NCBI GenBank assembly: GCA_024213275.1
Contig: JANAVG010000011.1
Coordinates: forward strand, 108,225 to 172,224
Direction: 5' to 3'
Origin: Rossellomorea sp. BNER
Lineage (GTDB): Bacteria > Bacillota > Bacilli > Bacillales > Bacillaceae_B
DNA length: 64,000 bases
Under the pieces are notes generated by a model. It was not told the DNA's origin, did no database searches, and was given only the letters and a program-made list of their open reading frames with translations. The translations under genes and the position numbers were made by a program. Shown here piece by piece: positions 28,938 to 38,525 of the stretch. Every line of letters begins with the position of its first letter. Within the stretch, counting starts at the first letter, position 1.

Positions 28938-28956
28938 ATGAGCAGGTTTATTTTTT
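28922..28956 (+). terminator. Terminator of sppA-yteJ, overlapping the stop codon
   Basis: A perfect 12-bp stem is closed by the TAA of yteJ as its loop, then ATTTTTTGG. Confidence 0.88.
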
Positions 28957-28995
28957 GGGTTTTCTGTCCATAATGAAAAATTGAAGGGTTGTGAA

Positions 28996-29706
28996 ATGAT
29001 GAGCTGGTGGGTCCTTATTCCGTTAATTTTGGCCAGTCTTTTATTGATACTACTATTTTTTATAATCATTACAAAACTAACCATCTCCATTTCCCTTTAT
29101 CATGGAAACGATAATGATCGGTTTGTCATAAAGTTTAGAGCTTGGTTTGGTCTCATTCGTTATACAATTGATGTTCCACTTATTAAGATTGATGATGACG
29201 GCCCTAATATTGTCATCAAAGAGAATACGAAAATGGGCAGTGAAACGAAAGGGGAAAAGAAAGAAGCAACAAAAAAAATCACCCCTAACTATATTCTTGA
29301 TACAATTTCCGACACGAAAACGTTTCTTGAACATGTTGTATCCTTACATAAAATCATCCGTAAATTTTTTAAGCGAGTCAAAATAGACCATGTCAATTGG
29401 AGAACCTTGGTAGGTGTCGGGGATGCTGCAGCTACTGGAACATTGGTTGGACTTCTATGGTCTGCAAAGAGCGGGATTATTGCAGTTGTTAGTAAACTGA
29501 TGCGTCTTCAAACAATGCCCTCCATAATGGTTACCCCTGCCTTTCAACGTGCAATCATTCAAACTGAGTTTTCATGTATGATTCAATTTCGAGTAGGGTA
29601 TGCTATTCTAGCAGGAATCAAAATCATCCAATTTTGGAAAGGCGGAAAGGCGAAGTTTAAAACTAAGCCTTTATCTATGTTCTCTAAAGAAGAACAATCC
29701 GTATAG
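28996..29706 (+). CDS. ytfI: DUF2953 protein YtfI
   Basis: 236 residues with one strong N-terminal membrane segment (about 5-27) and a mostly beta-like soluble region with paired basic residues. ATG 28996 is chosen over the upstream TTG because GAAGGG lies about 8 bases before it; a second ATG follows directly. It sits 16 bp upstream of ytfJ, and in Bacillus the pair is forespore-expressed; YtfI is thought to help YtfJ/GerW. The function is otherwise unknown. Confidence 0.8.
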   Translation: MMSWWVLIPLILASLLLILLFFIIITKLTISISLYHGNDNDRFVIKFRAWFGLIRYTIDVPLIKIDDDGPNIVIKENTKMGSETKGEKKEATKKITPNYILDTISDTKTFLEHVVSLHKIIRKFFKRVKIDHVNWRTLVGVGDAAATGTLVGLLWSAKSGIIAVVSKLMRLQTMPSIMVTPAFQRAIIQTEFSCMIQFRVGYAILAGIKIIQFWKGGKAKFKTKPLSMFSKEEQSV

Positions 29707-29722
29707 ATGAGGAGGAGTTAAT

Positions 29723-30193
29723 ATGTCTGATCATCCAATTGAAGGTCTAATGACCACGGCAATGGAGAATTTGAAAGATATGATTGATGTCAATACGATT
29801 ATTGGTGACCCTGTTGAGACCCCTGACGGAAGCGTCATTTTAACGGTTTCAAAGGTGGGATTCGGTTTTGCTGCAGGTGGTAGTGAATTTATCATTGATG
29901 GCAAAAGTGATTCAAAAGGCCAAGGCGGGGGCCAAAGTGGTGAAAAGAAACAACCGTTTGGTGGGGGTAGTGGTGGCGGAGTGTCCATTACACCAATCGC
30001 CTTTCTGATTGTTAATGGTCAAGGGGTGAAGATGCTCCATCTTGATGAAAACACACATCTATTAGAGAAGATACTAGATATAGCCCCTGGAGCTATTGAA
30101 AAGATTCAGAGTATGATGAATAAAAATAGTCAAAAGAATAATCAAAATCAATCATTCAACCAACAACAAAATAGACAGAATTTTGACATGTAA
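29723..30193 (+). CDS. gerW: Sporulation protein YtfJ / GerW
   Basis: Forespore protein needed for spore germination through normal SleB function in B. subtilis. 156 residues: the conserved core covers 1-110 (PIEGLMTTAMENLKDMI, VGFGFAAGGSEF), interrupted by a Gly/Lys-rich linker (about 72-95), and the C terminus is Asn/Gln-rich (after 130). RBS GAGGAGG. Terminator immediately after. Confidence 0.9.
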   Translation: MSDHPIEGLMTTAMENLKDMIDVNTIIGDPVETPDGSVILTVSKVGFGFAAGGSEFIIDGKSDSKGQGGGQSGEKKQPFGGGSGGGVSITPIAFLIVNGQGVKMLHLDENTHLLEKILDIAPGAIEKIQSMMNKNSQKNNQNQSFNQQQNRQNFDM

Positions 30194-30197
30194 CACA

Positions 30198-30238
30198 CAA
30201 AGGGGTTGACCTTATGGTTAGCCCTTCTTTTTTATTGA
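30198..30238 (+). terminator. Terminator of ytfI-gerW
   Basis: AAGGGGTTGACC, loop TTAT, GGTTAGCCCTT, then CTTTTTT. Confidence 0.8.
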
Positions 30239-30241
30239 TTG

Positions 30242-30446
30242 AGGCTGTTATCACAAACATTGTTGATAGTTGAAAAGGGGGTGGTTGGTCTTCGCTGCAG
30301 GTTCTCGCTTTCCGCGGGGCGGGCGGTGAGCATCTTCGTCGCCTTGCTCCTGCTTAGGTCTCACCTGTCCCGCAATTCCCGCAGGAGTCTCGCATATCTA
30401 CTACAACCAACCTTTTTACATAAAAATATGTTCTTACATTTCCTTT
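30242..30446. repeat. Family A element 3, one end lost
   Basis: The left end AGGCTGTTATCACAAACATTG and the GC-rich core in the same orientation as element 2 (CGCTTTCCGCGGGGCGGGCG; CTGCTTAGGTCTCACCTGTC; GCAGGAGTCTCGC) run into CAACCAACCTTTTTACATAA. The opposite terminus is degraded. It fills most of the spacer between gerW and tpx. Confidence 0.75.
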
Positions 30447-30604
30447 TCCTGAGTTCAGGATCACAAATAGATATAGATATTTTACTTTTGAAATGATCCA
30501 TCCGATCTTTTTAGATTTAATAGACCTAAAAGTCTTATGATTTGATTTTTATGGAAGCTTTTGATTAGTATGAAACTGTACATACTCTTAAGGAGGTAGT
30601 TCAA

Positions 30605-31105
30605 ATGGCTAATATTACATTTAAAGGAAATGCTGTTACACTTTTAGGTAGTGAAGTGAAGGTAGGAGACACAGCCCCTAATTTTACAGTACTAGCAAAT
30701 GATTTATCTGAAGTAACATTAGACGATTCTAAAGGTTCCGTTCGATTAATTAGTGTGGTTCCATCCATCGATACTGGAGTTTGTGACGCACAAACAAGAA
30801 AATTCAACGAAGCAGCAGCTGAATTAGATAATGTGAAAGTATTGACCGTTTCCGTTGATTTGCCGTTTGCACAAAAACGTTGGTGTGGTGCTAATGGTAT
30901 TGAAAATGTTCAAACATTATCAGATCACCGTGATTTATCCTTTGGAGAAGCATACGGTGTGCACATTCAAGAGCTCCGCTTACTAGCTCGTGCTGTATTT
31001 GTAGTCGACAGTAATGACAAAGTAACATATGTTGAATACGTTAGTGAAGCGACGGATCATCCAAACTATGATGGGGCCATCGATGCCGCCAAAAATGCGA
31101 ACTGA
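30605..31105 (+). CDS. tpx: Thiol peroxidase Tpx
   Basis: Atypical 2-Cys peroxiredoxin that reduces hydroperoxides with thioredoxin. 166 residues; peroxidatic C60 in [15 protein letters not shown] and resolving C94 in KRWCGANG, the usual Tpx spacing. RBS AAGGAGGTAG. It is a single gene in the ytgI position of B. subtilis. Confidence 0.96.
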   Translation: MANITFKGNAVTLLGSEVKVGDTAPNFTVLANDLSEVTLDDSKGSVRLISVVPSIDTGVCDAQTRKFNEAAAELDNVKVLTVSVDLPFAQKRWCGANGIENVQTLSDHRDLSFGEAYGVHIQELRLLARAVFVVDSNDKVTYVEYVSEATDHPNYDGAIDAAKNAN

Positions 31106-31229
31106 GTCAAACGGTATGACAACAAGGACCGGCCTATCGAATGGCTGGTCCTTTTAAAGTGATTTTTTGACTAATTCCAATACATATGTAAAATGGACAT
31201 TGAACTAATGATATAAAGGAGATATTAAA

Positions 31230-32216
31230 ATGATGGACTCTCCCGTAGAAACACTTTTTAACCTGATAGACCAAACAGCAGAGATTCTTGAAGAAGAGTT
31301 ATCCTGTACATATTTAGAAGCGATTGCAGAGACTGGGGAAAATCTTTTTCATGAGGATGTTCTACAATCGGAAGTAAGTGAAGTGACGAAGAAGAGGCTA
31401 AAAAAACAGTACGCAGAATTGAACATTGAATCGTATACATCTGAAGATATCCGTAAGGGATTACAGCTTGCGATATTAAAGGGAATGAAGCAAAATATAC
31501 AGCCAAATCATCAAATGACCCCTGATTCAATTGGAATGTTTATGAGCTATCTTGTAGGAAAGTTCATGGTGAATCAGAAGGAATTCTCCCTACTAGATCC
31601 AGCGCTAGGGACTGGAAATTTATTAACAACGATTTTAAACCAATTGCCTTTTAAAAAAGTTTCATCAGTTGGAGTAGAAATCGATGATTTATTATTAAAA
31701 CTGGCATATGTTGGAGCAAATCTTCAAAAACACCCAATTGAACTGTTCAACCAGGATTCACTTGAGCCGTTGTTCATTGATCCCGTTGATGCAGTAGTGT
31801 GTGATTTACCGATTGGATTTTATCCAAATGATGTTAGAGCATTAGATTATCAATTATGTGCTGAAAAAGGGCACACATTTGCTCATCACCTCTTTATTGA
31901 GCAAAGCATCAAACATACGAAACCAGGTGGGTACTTATTCTTTATTATTCCGAATGGTCTTTTTGAATCGGAGCAATCGGATAAACTTCATCCTTTTTTA
32001 AAGGAACATGCTAATATCCAAGCCATTATTCAACTTCCAGAGAGCCTCTTCAGAAATGAGAATTCTGCAAAAAGTATCTTAGTTCTTCAAAAGCAGAAAC
32101 CTGATCTTAAGGCTCCCCGTGAAATATTGCTAGCGAAACTTCCTAGTCTTTCAAATCAAACGGCTATGGAAAACATGATGAATCAAATGAATACTTGGTT
32201 TAAAGAAAATAAATAA
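31230..32216 (+). CDS. ytxK: Methyltransferase-like protein YtxK
   Basis: SAM-dependent methyltransferase fold of the adenine-specific DNA methylase group. 328 residues. SAM motif I is LDPALGTGNLL (122-132). The position of the catalytic NPPY motif is taken by DLPI (192-195), so standard adenine methylation is doubtful. An N-terminal helical domain precedes. No target-recognition domain or restriction partner is nearby. It lies directly ahead of ackA, as in B. subtilis. Start ATG 31230 or 31233, behind AAAGGAGA. Confidence 0.85.
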   Translation: MMDSPVETLFNLIDQTAEILEEELSCTYLEAIAETGENLFHEDVLQSEVSEVTKKRLKKQYAELNIESYTSEDIRKGLQLAILKGMKQNIQPNHQMTPDSIGMFMSYLVGKFMVNQKEFSLLDPALGTGNLLTTILNQLPFKKVSSVGVEIDDLLLKLAYVGANLQKHPIELFNQDSLEPLFIDPVDAVVCDLPIGFYPNDVRALDYQLCAEKGHTFAHHLFIEQSIKHTKPGGYLFFIIPNGLFESEQSDKLHPFLKEHANIQAIIQLPESLFRNENSAKSILVLQKQKPDLKAPREILLAKLPSLSNQTAMENMMNQMNTWFKENK

Positions 32217-32220
32217 TCTT

Positions 32221-32280
32221 TAAGGGCTGACCTGAACACGTGTTGACGATGTTTCGGATCAGCTTATTTTATTTTTTAAA
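32221..32280 (+). terminator. Imperfect terminator of ytxK
   Basis: AAGGGCTGACCTGAACAC pairs loosely with GTTTCGGATCAGCTT, followed by ATTTTATTTTTT. Confidence 0.6.
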
Positions 32281-32385
32281 GTGGAAAAAAGAAATATTTT
32301 GCCGGCCTAACTCAAACAAATTATTTAGTTCCTTGAAGTTCACAAATATATTTCTCGATATATTCAGAAAAGATTTAATTTATCA

Positions 32386-32399
32386 TGTAAACGATAACA
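32386..32399 (+). promoter_or_regulatory. Perfect cre site (CcpA) upstream of the ackA promoter
   Basis: TGTAAACGATAACA matches TGWAANCGNTNWCA at all 14 positions. It lies 14 bp before the -35 box of the ackA promoter, an upstream position suited to activation, as known for ackA in B. subtilis. Confidence 0.88.
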
Positions 32400-32413
32400 A
32401 TTCAACCTTTTTC

Positions 32414-32442
32414 TTGAAATGAGGTGTCGTCAGTGATTAAAT
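32414..32442 (+). promoter_or_regulatory. SigA promoter of ackA
   Basis: TTGAAA (32414-32419), 17 bp, TTAAAT (32437-32442), giving a leader of about 90 nt. Confidence 0.7.
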
Positions 32443-32537
32443 GAAAAATTGAGAGATATATTAGTGTCGAAATGAACAAACTAATGGGTGAATTGTCCAG
32501 GCACTAGCCTACTAGATATAAAAGGAGCGGTAACATC

Positions 32538-33725
32538 ATGGCTAAGATTATTGCAATAAATGCTGGAAGCTCTTCGTTAAAGTTCCAGTTATTTGAAATG
32601 CCAGAAGAGAAGGTTATTACTAAAGGATTAATTGAACGGATCGGATTAAACGATGCTGTTTTTAACATAACCGTAAATGAAGAAAAGGTTAAAGAAGTAA
32701 CGGATATTCCAAATCATGAAGTAGCAGTAGAATTGCTTTTAGATAAATTAACATCTTTAGGGATCATTGATTCATTAGATGAGATTGAAGGCATGGGACA
32801 CCGTGTCGTACATGGTGGGGAAGTATTTAACGATTCTGTACTTATTACGGACGAAGTTCTTCATCAAATTGAAGAACTATCTGATTTAGCTCCACTTCAT
32901 AATCCAGCAAATATTACTGGGATTCGTGCATTCCAGGCAGCATTACCTAATGTACCTGCTATAGCTGTATTTGATACCGCTTTTCACCAAACAATGCCAG
33001 AAAGTTCTTTCTTATATAGTTTGCCATATGAATATTATGAAGAGTATGGTATCCGTAAATATGGTTTCCATGGTACTTCTCATAAATATGTAACGGAACG
33101 TGCAGCTGAAATGCTTGGTCGTCCCAAAGAACAGCTTCGCTTAATTTCTTGTCATTTAGGAAATGGAGCGAGTATTGCGGCGATTGAAGGCGGAAAATCA
33201 ATTGATACTTCTATGGGCTTCACTCCACTTGCAGGGGTAACAATGGGAACACGTTCTGGTAATATCGACCCTGCATTGCTCCCATTCATTATGGAGAAAA
33301 CAGGAAAGTCTGCAGACGAGGTTTTGGATGTTTTAAATAAAAAGTCTGGTATGCTTGCAGTATCTGGTTTCTCAAGTGACCTACGTGATATTGAAGATCA
33401 AGCATCTCAAGGAAACGAGAGAGCTGAGCTTGCACTTGAAGTCTTTGCAAACCGTATTCATAAATACGTTGGTTCATATGCAGCCCGTATGTATGGGGTA
33501 GATGCAATCGTCTTTACAGCAGGTATTGGAGAGAATAGTACAGTAATCCGTGAAAAGGTTCTAAAAGGACTTGAATTCATGGGAATCTATTGGGATCCAG
33601 CCCGAAATAAGGTACGTGGTGAAGAAACCTTTATCAACTATCCACATTCACCAGTAAAAGTCATCATAATTCCGACAAACGAGGAAGTTATGATTGCACG
33701 TGATGTTGTGAGATTGACAGTATAA
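32538..33725 (+). CDS. ackA: Acetate kinase
   Basis: Interconverts acetyl phosphate and acetate with ATP, the last step of overflow metabolism. 395 residues. The first signature is [13 protein letters not shown] near the N terminus; [10 protein letters not shown] and the phosphate-binding GLGNGAS-like [11 protein letters not shown] are present, as is the C-terminal [21 protein letters not shown]. CcpA activation is predicted from the cre site. The opposite direction, acetate to acetyl-CoA, is served by acsA at the start of the window. Confidence 0.97.
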   Translation: MAKIIAINAGSSSLKFQLFEMPEEKVITKGLIERIGLNDAVFNITVNEEKVKEVTDIPNHEVAVELLLDKLTSLGIIDSLDEIEGMGHRVVHGGEVFNDSVLITDEVLHQIEELSDLAPLHNPANITGIRAFQAALPNVPAIAVFDTAFHQTMPESSFLYSLPYEYYEEYGIRKYGFHGTSHKYVTERAAEMLGRPKEQLRLISCHLGNGASIAAIEGGKSIDTSMGFTPLAGVTMGTRSGNIDPALLPFIMEKTGKSADEVLDVLNKKSGMLAVSGFSSDLRDIEDQASQGNERAELALEVFANRIHKYVGSYAARMYGVDAIVFTAGIGENSTVIREKVLKGLEFMGIYWDPARNKVRGEETFINYPHSPVKVIIIPTNEEVMIARDVVRLTV

Positions 33726-33769
33726 ATCGGATATATTTTTTGAAAAGCTATCATTCGTAAACTTTTTTA

Positions 33770-33815
33770 ATAGTCTCTTTCTACTGTTATCGACATAGAA
33801 GGAGACTCTTTTTAT
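33770..33815 (+). terminator. Terminator of ackA
   Basis: AGTCTCTTTCTA pairs with TAGAAGGAGACT over a 14-nt loop; CTTTTTATT follows. Confidence 0.8.
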
Positions 33816-33851
33816 TCTCATAGTCATTATTTTCCTGTTATAATTTTATTA

Positions 33852-34025
33852 ACAAAGGCTCTTTTCGTAAACTTTGTTGTTTTGGTCAATTATAAACATC
33901 TTAAATCATTCAATATTAGTGAACCATTTATTGCTTTGACGAAAAGAGACACTTGAAACCATAATCATTACGGGTTTCTATTCTTGTTCGAAAAGCAACA
34001 ATCTATGTGAATACTGCCTTAACAA
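33852..34025. repeat. Dispersed repeat (family D, copy 2)
   Basis: Counterpart of 7327-7460 with an extra A/T-rich insert of about 30 bp. The ends AACAAAGGCTCTTTTCG and ATACTGCCTTAACAAATAA are loosely inverted. The internal small hairpin GAAACC...GGGTTTC is kept. Confidence 0.65.
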
Positions 34026-34040
34026 ATAACACTGAAACGA

Positions 34041-34478
34041 GTGAGGGGCTTGAAAGAGGGTATTACTTTAATAGCTGAGTTTGTTAATAAGATACATGAT
34101 ATTCTTATCATGGTTTCTAATCAATTAGGGTTAAAATTAAGCGATAAAGATCTTCATTTTTGGATTATGGGCTTTATAGGTATTTGTATGTTTTTATTTG
34201 TTTTTACAGTATCAAAATGGCTGTCTAAGCTGCGCTTCGGAATAACAACATTGTCTTTTTTCTATACGTTGACATTTATGTTTGTTTTAGTATTTGCAGT
34301 TGAAATCCAACAAGCCATTACGAATAGAGGAAATATGGAATTTATTGATGCCATTGTAGGATTATGGGGATATATTGCGTTTTTTCTTGTATATATAGGA
34401 ATCGTTTCATTAATTTTAATCCTAAGAATAATCATTAATAAGTATCTAAAAAATGAATCAAATCGCATTGATGGGTAA
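34041..34478 (+). CDS. Small integral membrane protein, unknown function
   Basis: 145 residues with three clear membrane segments (about 40-60, 68-90 and 105-130) and a basic C-terminal tail (KYLKNESNR). I recognise no family. The start is uncertain: GTG 34041, or TTG 34050 placed very close to GAGGGG. Codon use and hydrophobic pattern support a real gene. It is set between a family D repeat and the EcsC-like gene, and is not part of the gene order I know from B. subtilis. Confidence 0.65.
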   Translation: MRGLKEGITLIAEFVNKIHDILIMVSNQLGLKLSDKDLHFWIMGFIGICMFLFVFTVSKWLSKLRFGITTLSFFYTLTFMFVLVFAVEIQQAITNRGNMEFIDAIVGLWGYIAFFLVYIGIVSLILILRIIINKYLKNESNRIDG

Positions 34479-34705
34479 TTTATAAAATCAATTACTCAAA
34501 ATAAAGATACGGAATCACATTGTAATTTATTGGGTATTTTTTAAGGATTCCTTTTATTAAATTGATGATTCATAACTCTTTTTTTTGGTTAGCCCTATTA
34601 ATCATAAACCCTTAGGTTATAGTCTCCTTCACATCTAAAGGAACATCTTCCCACGCCTATTATGATATACTATCGATAAATGGAACGAATTGGAGGAGTG
34701 GTGAT

Positions 34706-35542
34706 ATGACTTGGTCTGATCGTGATGAACAAATTTGGCAAGGAGTAGAGGAGTGGAGGCACACTCTTTATGAATACGAAGCAAATGATCTTGAGAATAC
34801 ATATGTAAAATGGCTGGATCAAGCCTTTCAATCCTTACCTGAAGAAGTACAGGAAAAGTTTTTTGAGAGAATTGATGGTTGGTTATTTCATTTGCATTCA
34901 TTATTACAAGGGTCTCAAATTCAAAATGATGCCAGAGAAAGAATTTTGACCACAGCACGAGCTTTTCATCCTGATATCAATTCTGTAGAAGATTTACATT
35001 TATTAAATATTGATCAGCTCCATTATATTGCTGAACAGCATGCCGGACGACACCGACTATATTCGTTTATCCAAGGTGGAGCCGTTGGAACAGGAGGAAT
35101 CGTTGCTATCGGGTCTGATCTTCCTGCAATGACGCTTATTAACTTAAGATCTGTGCAGCTTATTGCGATTACATATGGTTTTGATGTTCAAACCCCTTTT
35201 GAAATGATGACATCCTTAAAGGTTTTCCATGCTGCTACACTACCAGCAAGGCTTCAAGCAGAAGCATGGGAAGAATTAATGAATGATTTAGATAGAAAAG
35301 AACTTGATTATTTTTATAGCGGGAATGATACGTTAACGAATCATAGCTTTCTAGAAGGACCATTGAAGCATATGATGAAAGCAACCGTTATCACTATGTT
35401 TAGAAAAAAGAAATGGTCAGGTATCCCTCTCATAAGCATGGGGATTGGGGCAGGGGTCAATTATCGATTCACTCGTAATATCACAAACTATGCAGAGAAA
35501 TTTTATCAATACCGCTATCTTCTGAAGAAGAAAGGGGAATGA
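34706..35542 (+). CDS. EcsC-family protein
   Basis: 278 residues. The conserved region of the family, with small-residue-rich segments GGAVGTGGIVAIGSDLPA and the following hydrophobic helix, spans about 110-170, suggesting membrane contact. EcsC itself is the third gene of the ecsABC transporter locus; this copy stands apart from any ABC transporter and its role is unknown. RBS GGAGGAGTGG. The stop overlaps the moaB start region. Confidence 0.8.
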   Translation: MTWSDRDEQIWQGVEEWRHTLYEYEANDLENTYVKWLDQAFQSLPEEVQEKFFERIDGWLFHLHSLLQGSQIQNDARERILTTARAFHPDINSVEDLHLLNIDQLHYIAEQHAGRHRLYSFIQGGAVGTGGIVAIGSDLPAMTLINLRSVQLIAITYGFDVQTPFEMMTSLKVFHAATLPARLQAEAWEELMNDLDRKELDYFYSGNDTLTNHSFLEGPLKHMMKATVITMFRKKKWSGIPLISMGIGAGVNYRFTRNITNYAEKFYQYRYLLKKKGE

Positions 35543-36051
35543 TGTGTGTGAGTTTAACAGAACATCGCCAGAAGAAAGCGATTTCAATCAGTGCAGCTGT
35601 GATCACCGTAAGTGATACTAGGACAGAAGTAACAGATAAAAGTGGTATGAAAATGATTGGTTATCTAGAAGAAGCAGGACATAAGGTGTCCTTTTATAAA
35701 ATTTGTAAGGATGATAAACGCAGCATTCTTACTGCTATTAATGATACTGATTCTGTCGAGGTAGATGTGGTACTCCTCAATGGTGGAACAGGTCTTGCAC
35801 AAAGAGATATTACAATTGAAACAATCACACCTCTGTTTACAAAAGAAATAACCGGTTTTGGAGAGCTGTTCCGCTATTTAAGCTACACCGAGGATATTGG
35901 TTCGGCAGCCATCCTTTCACGGGCAACAGCGGGAGTCTATAAAGACCGTGTTATTTTTTCTACCCCTGGCTCAACAGGAGCGGTTAAGCTTGCAATGGAA
36001 AAATTGATCCTCCCTGAGCTTCAGCATATTGTGAATGAGATTAGAAAGTAA
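35539..36051 (+). CDS. moaB: Molybdenum cofactor protein MoaB
   Basis: MogA/MoaB-type molybdopterin adenylyltransferase-like protein. About 167-170 residues with ITVSDTRTE, NGGTGLAQRDITIE and the STPGSTGAVKLAM end motif. Three starts are possible: ATG 35539, ATG 35542 and GTG 35548. The GTG has the best distance to AAAGGGG. The first ATG overlaps the EcsC-like stop by four bases, so the two genes are translationally coupled. No other molybdopterin genes are in the window. Confidence 0.9.
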   Translation: MMCVSLTEHRQKKAISISAAVITVSDTRTEVTDKSGMKMIGYLEEAGHKVSFYKICKDDKRSILTAINDTDSVEVDVVLLNGGTGLAQRDITIETITPLFTKEITGFGELFRYLSYTEDIGSAAILSRATAGVYKDRVIFSTPGSTGAVKLAMEKLILPELQHIVNEIRK

Positions 36052-36205
36052 GAAATGTGTAAGTTCATTGAACAACTTCGACAAGCATTAGGCGAAAGTT
36101 GCCTTTCCCGTGCTTTTGTAGCTTGTCTTATATCCCAAGGAGCTAGGTGCGGGATACTGACACACCTTTCTATCTGCAACCACTCCAAACTTTATACTTT
36201 AAAAA

Positions 36206-36243
36206 AGGACTGGCCCTCGAATAATGAAGGTCAGTCTTTTTTC
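36206..36243. terminator. Bidirectional terminator between moaB and the DUF gene
   Basis: AAAAAGGACTGGCC / GGTCAGTCTTTTTT with a loop of about 14 nt. The T run on the plus strand runs into the stop codon region of the minus-strand gene at 36231. Confidence 0.8.
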
Positions 36244-36542
36244 TTCATCTCTGGAGTCGTTCGATACCAAATCCAAAGATCATTAATTCGTGAAGCCAGT
36301 TCAGATATCTCATGATTGAGTTGACAGGATTTTTCGAAATCTTCTTCATTAGCAAGTGCATCTTGCTTAAGGTTGATCCTTACTTCAAATTCGATAATTT
36401 TATCAGGTATCATTCCTCTCACTTTTTCCCAATGATGAAGAATAAGCTGTTGAGTCCTTTCGTTATAATCGAGCCAATCCATTTCTAAATGAGGAATATC
36501 AATTTGTAATCTAGGATTATGTTGAAAGAATTGTTGTTCCAA
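36231..36542 (-). CDS. Hypothetical protein, 103 residues
   Basis: Soluble, charged and probably helical, with no signal peptide or membrane segment. Family not recognised. Trp- and His-containing stretches (EMDWLDYNERTQQLILHHWE; DLWIWYRTTPEM) look conserved rather than random. The RBS on the minus strand is AGAGGTGATTG before ATG 36542. It shares a terminator with moaB and lies 53 bp beyond the stop of the DinB-like gene. Confidence 0.7.
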   Translation of the reverse strand: MEQQFFQHNPRLQIDIPHLEMDWLDYNERTQQLILHHWEKVRGMIPDKIIEFEVRINLKQDALANEEDFEKSCQLNHEISELASRINDLWIWYRTTPEMKKKD

Positions 36543-36595
36543 AATACAATCACCTCTTCTTTTTATTGTACAAAAAGAGAGGTGATTTGTAAGCG

Positions 36596-37117
36596 TTAGC
36601 GATTTTGATTCAGTTTCACTTTTAAAAACTCGTCTGATTTCCCCTTCGGAATACTAAGGGATTCCCAATTTTCATTTAGAATCATTTTCCCAACATACAT
36701 CATTTGTCCAACATGACTGGCATAGTGGACTAGCTGTCGTTGGATGGCTTCTACTACGGATTGGTCCTCTCCTCTAATTTGGATCTTCTTCTTTAAATCC
36801 CCTTCATTGAGATCTTCAATTGTATTGAGGGTAAGTTTCCAGCCTTCATCCCATAATTTAATGACCTCTTCTTTAGAAGAAAAACATGCCTGAAATTCTT
36901 CATCTCTATTTCGCCAATCTTTTTCACCATCTGCTGTAAGAAAATCAGTCCACCTCGAAAGCATGTTTCCGTGCAAATGCTTCACAATGTCTGCAAGTGA
37001 ATTAGACTCTGTTGAAGGCTTATGCATTAATTGAGCAAGATTCAAACGATCAATGGTTTTGCTTCCATTTTTCTTCAATGCTTTCATATCTTTTAGAACA
37101 AGTGATAAATAGTCCAT
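36596..37117 (-). CDS. DinB-like / DUF1572 protein
   Basis: 173 residues of four-helix DinB-type fold. Candidate metal ligands are H49 (VKHLHGNM) with H131 and H135 (VHYASHVGQ). The superfamily includes thiol S-transferases using bacillithiol, but the substrate cannot be told. The TGGTGC before ATG 37117 is a weak ribosome site. It is divergent from argG. Confidence 0.8.
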   Translation of the reverse strand: MDYLSLVLKDMKALKKNGSKTIDRLNLAQLMHKPSTESNSLADIVKHLHGNMLSRWTDFLTADGEKDWRNRDEEFQACFSSKEEVIKLWDEGWKLTLNTIEDLNEGDLKKKIQIRGEDQSVVEAIQRQLVHYASHVGQMMYVGKMILNENWESLSIPKGKSDEFLKVKLNQNR

Positions 37118-37217
37118 TTCAGCACCAACCTTGAATTAAATTATGTTCTAACTATAAGATTCCATCCTGGATGTGAAATCCCTTCATAAAATAAATATAC
37201 ATTTTTACGAATATATA

Positions 37218-37246
37218 TTGAAATATTCGCTATTACTTGTTAAGAT
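37218..37246 (+). promoter_or_regulatory. SigA promoter of argGH
   Basis: TTGAAA (37218-37223), 17 bp, TAAGAT (37241-37246). The start of transcription would be near 37253. Confidence 0.7.
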
Positions 37247-37258
37247 ACATTCATAGAT

Positions 37259-37292
37259 TAAGAATAAAAATTCATATTCATAAATATTTATA
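37259..37292 (+). promoter_or_regulatory. Tandem ARG boxes (ArgR/AhrC operator) ahead of argG
   Basis: AGAATAAAAATTCA (37261-37274) differs by one base from the ARG box TGAATWWWWATTCA. Three bases on, TCATAAATATTTATAA has the palindromic core ATAAATATTTAT. Both lie just past the transcription start, as expected for arginine repression. Confidence 0.75.
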
Positions 37293-37319
37293 AGTTCATC
37301 TACGAGAGGAGAAGAAGAT

Positions 37320-38525
37320 ATGAAAGAAAAAATTGTTTTAGCTTATTCTGGAGGATTAGATACCTCTGTTGCAGTTCAATGGTTAAAGGAGCAAAACTTT
37401 GAAGTGATTGCTTGTTGTTTAGATGTTGGTGAGGGGAAGGATTTAGATTTTGTTAAGCAAAAAGCATTAAATGTTGGTGCTGTAAAAAGCTATGTGATAG
37501 ATGCAAAAGAAGAATTTGCTCAAGACTTTGCATTAATGGCTTTACAAAGTCATGCATTATATGAAGGGAAGTATCCATTGGTATCTGCACTATCCCGTCC
37601 CCTTATTGCAAAGAAACTTGTAGAAATTGCAGAAAAAGAGGGAGCAACAGCCGTTGCACATGGATGTACTGGGAAAGGAAATGATCAAGTACGATTTGAA
37701 GTATCCATCGCAGCATTAAATCCTGATTTAAAGGTGATTGCTCCTGTCAGAGAGTGGAGCTGGTCTCGTGAAGAGGAGATTCAGTATGCAAAAGAAAAAG
37801 AGATTCCAATTCCGATTAATTTAGATAGTCCCTATTCGATCGATCAAAATCTATGGGGAAGAAGTAATGAATGTGGTATCTTAGAAGATCCTTGGCAGGC
37901 ACCGCCTGAAGAAGCCTATGATTTAACAAATAGTATTGAAAACACTCCTGATACTGCTGAAACAATTGAAATTGAATTTGAAAAGGGAGTTCCTACAAAG
38001 TTAAATGGTGTCTCTTATACATTATCTGAACTTATATTAATGTTGAATAGTCTTGCAGGTAAACATGGAGTCGGTCGTATTGATCACGTAGAAAACCGTT
38101 TGGTGGGAATCAAATCGAGAGAGGTTTATGAATGTCCGGGGGCAATGACGTTAATTAAAGCTCATAAAGAATTAGAGGATATTACATTGGTAAAAGAGCT
38201 AGCTCATTTCAAACCCGTAATTGAGAAGAAGCTTACAGAAATCATTTATGATGGTTTATGGTATTCACCATTAACTCCAGCCCTACAGGCATTTTTAGAA
38301 CAAACTCAACAATATGTGAATGGAATTGTGCGAGTGAAGTTATTCAAGGGGCATGCCATTGTAGAAGGTAGAAAATCACCTAACTCTCTCTATAATGAAA
38401 AGCTTGCTACCTATACAAAAGAAGATGAATTTGATCATAATGCCGCTGTTGGCTTTATTCAATTGTGGGGGCTACCGACAAAAGTTCATTCCCATGTACA
38501 ACAAAAGGAGAGTCTGAAAGTATGA
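37320..38525 (+). CDS. argG: Argininosuccinate synthase
   Basis: Joins citrulline and aspartate with ATP. 401 residues. N-type PP-loop [12 protein letters not shown] at the N terminus; [15 protein letters not shown] and LWGRSNECG motifs are present. RBS GAGAGGAGAAG. The ATGA overlap with argH shows tight coupling. Upstream operators predict control by the arginine repressor. Confidence 0.97.
   Translation: MKEKIVLAYSGGLDTSVAVQWLKEQNFEVIACCLDVGEGKDLDFVKQKALNVGAVKSYVIDAKEEFAQDFALMALQSHALYEGKYPLVSALSRPLIAKKLVEIAEKEGATAVAHGCTGKGNDQVRFEVSIAALNPDLKVIAPVREWSWSREEEIQYAKEKEIPIPINLDSPYSIDQNLWGRSNECGILEDPWQAPPEEAYDLTNSIENTPDTAETIEIEFEKGVPTKLNGVSYTLSELILMLNSLAGKHGVGRIDHVENRLVGIKSREVYECPGAMTLIKAHKELEDITLVKELAHFKPVIEKKLTEIIYDGLWYSPLTPALQAFLEQTQQYVNGIVRVKLFKGHAIVEGRKSPNSLYNEKLATYTKEDEFDHNAAVGFIQLWGLPTKVHSHVQQKESLKV

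Noticed and set aside
31230..32216. YtxK as part of a restriction-modification system
   Set aside because: No restriction or specificity gene nearby, no target-recognition domain, and the NPPY motif is replaced.
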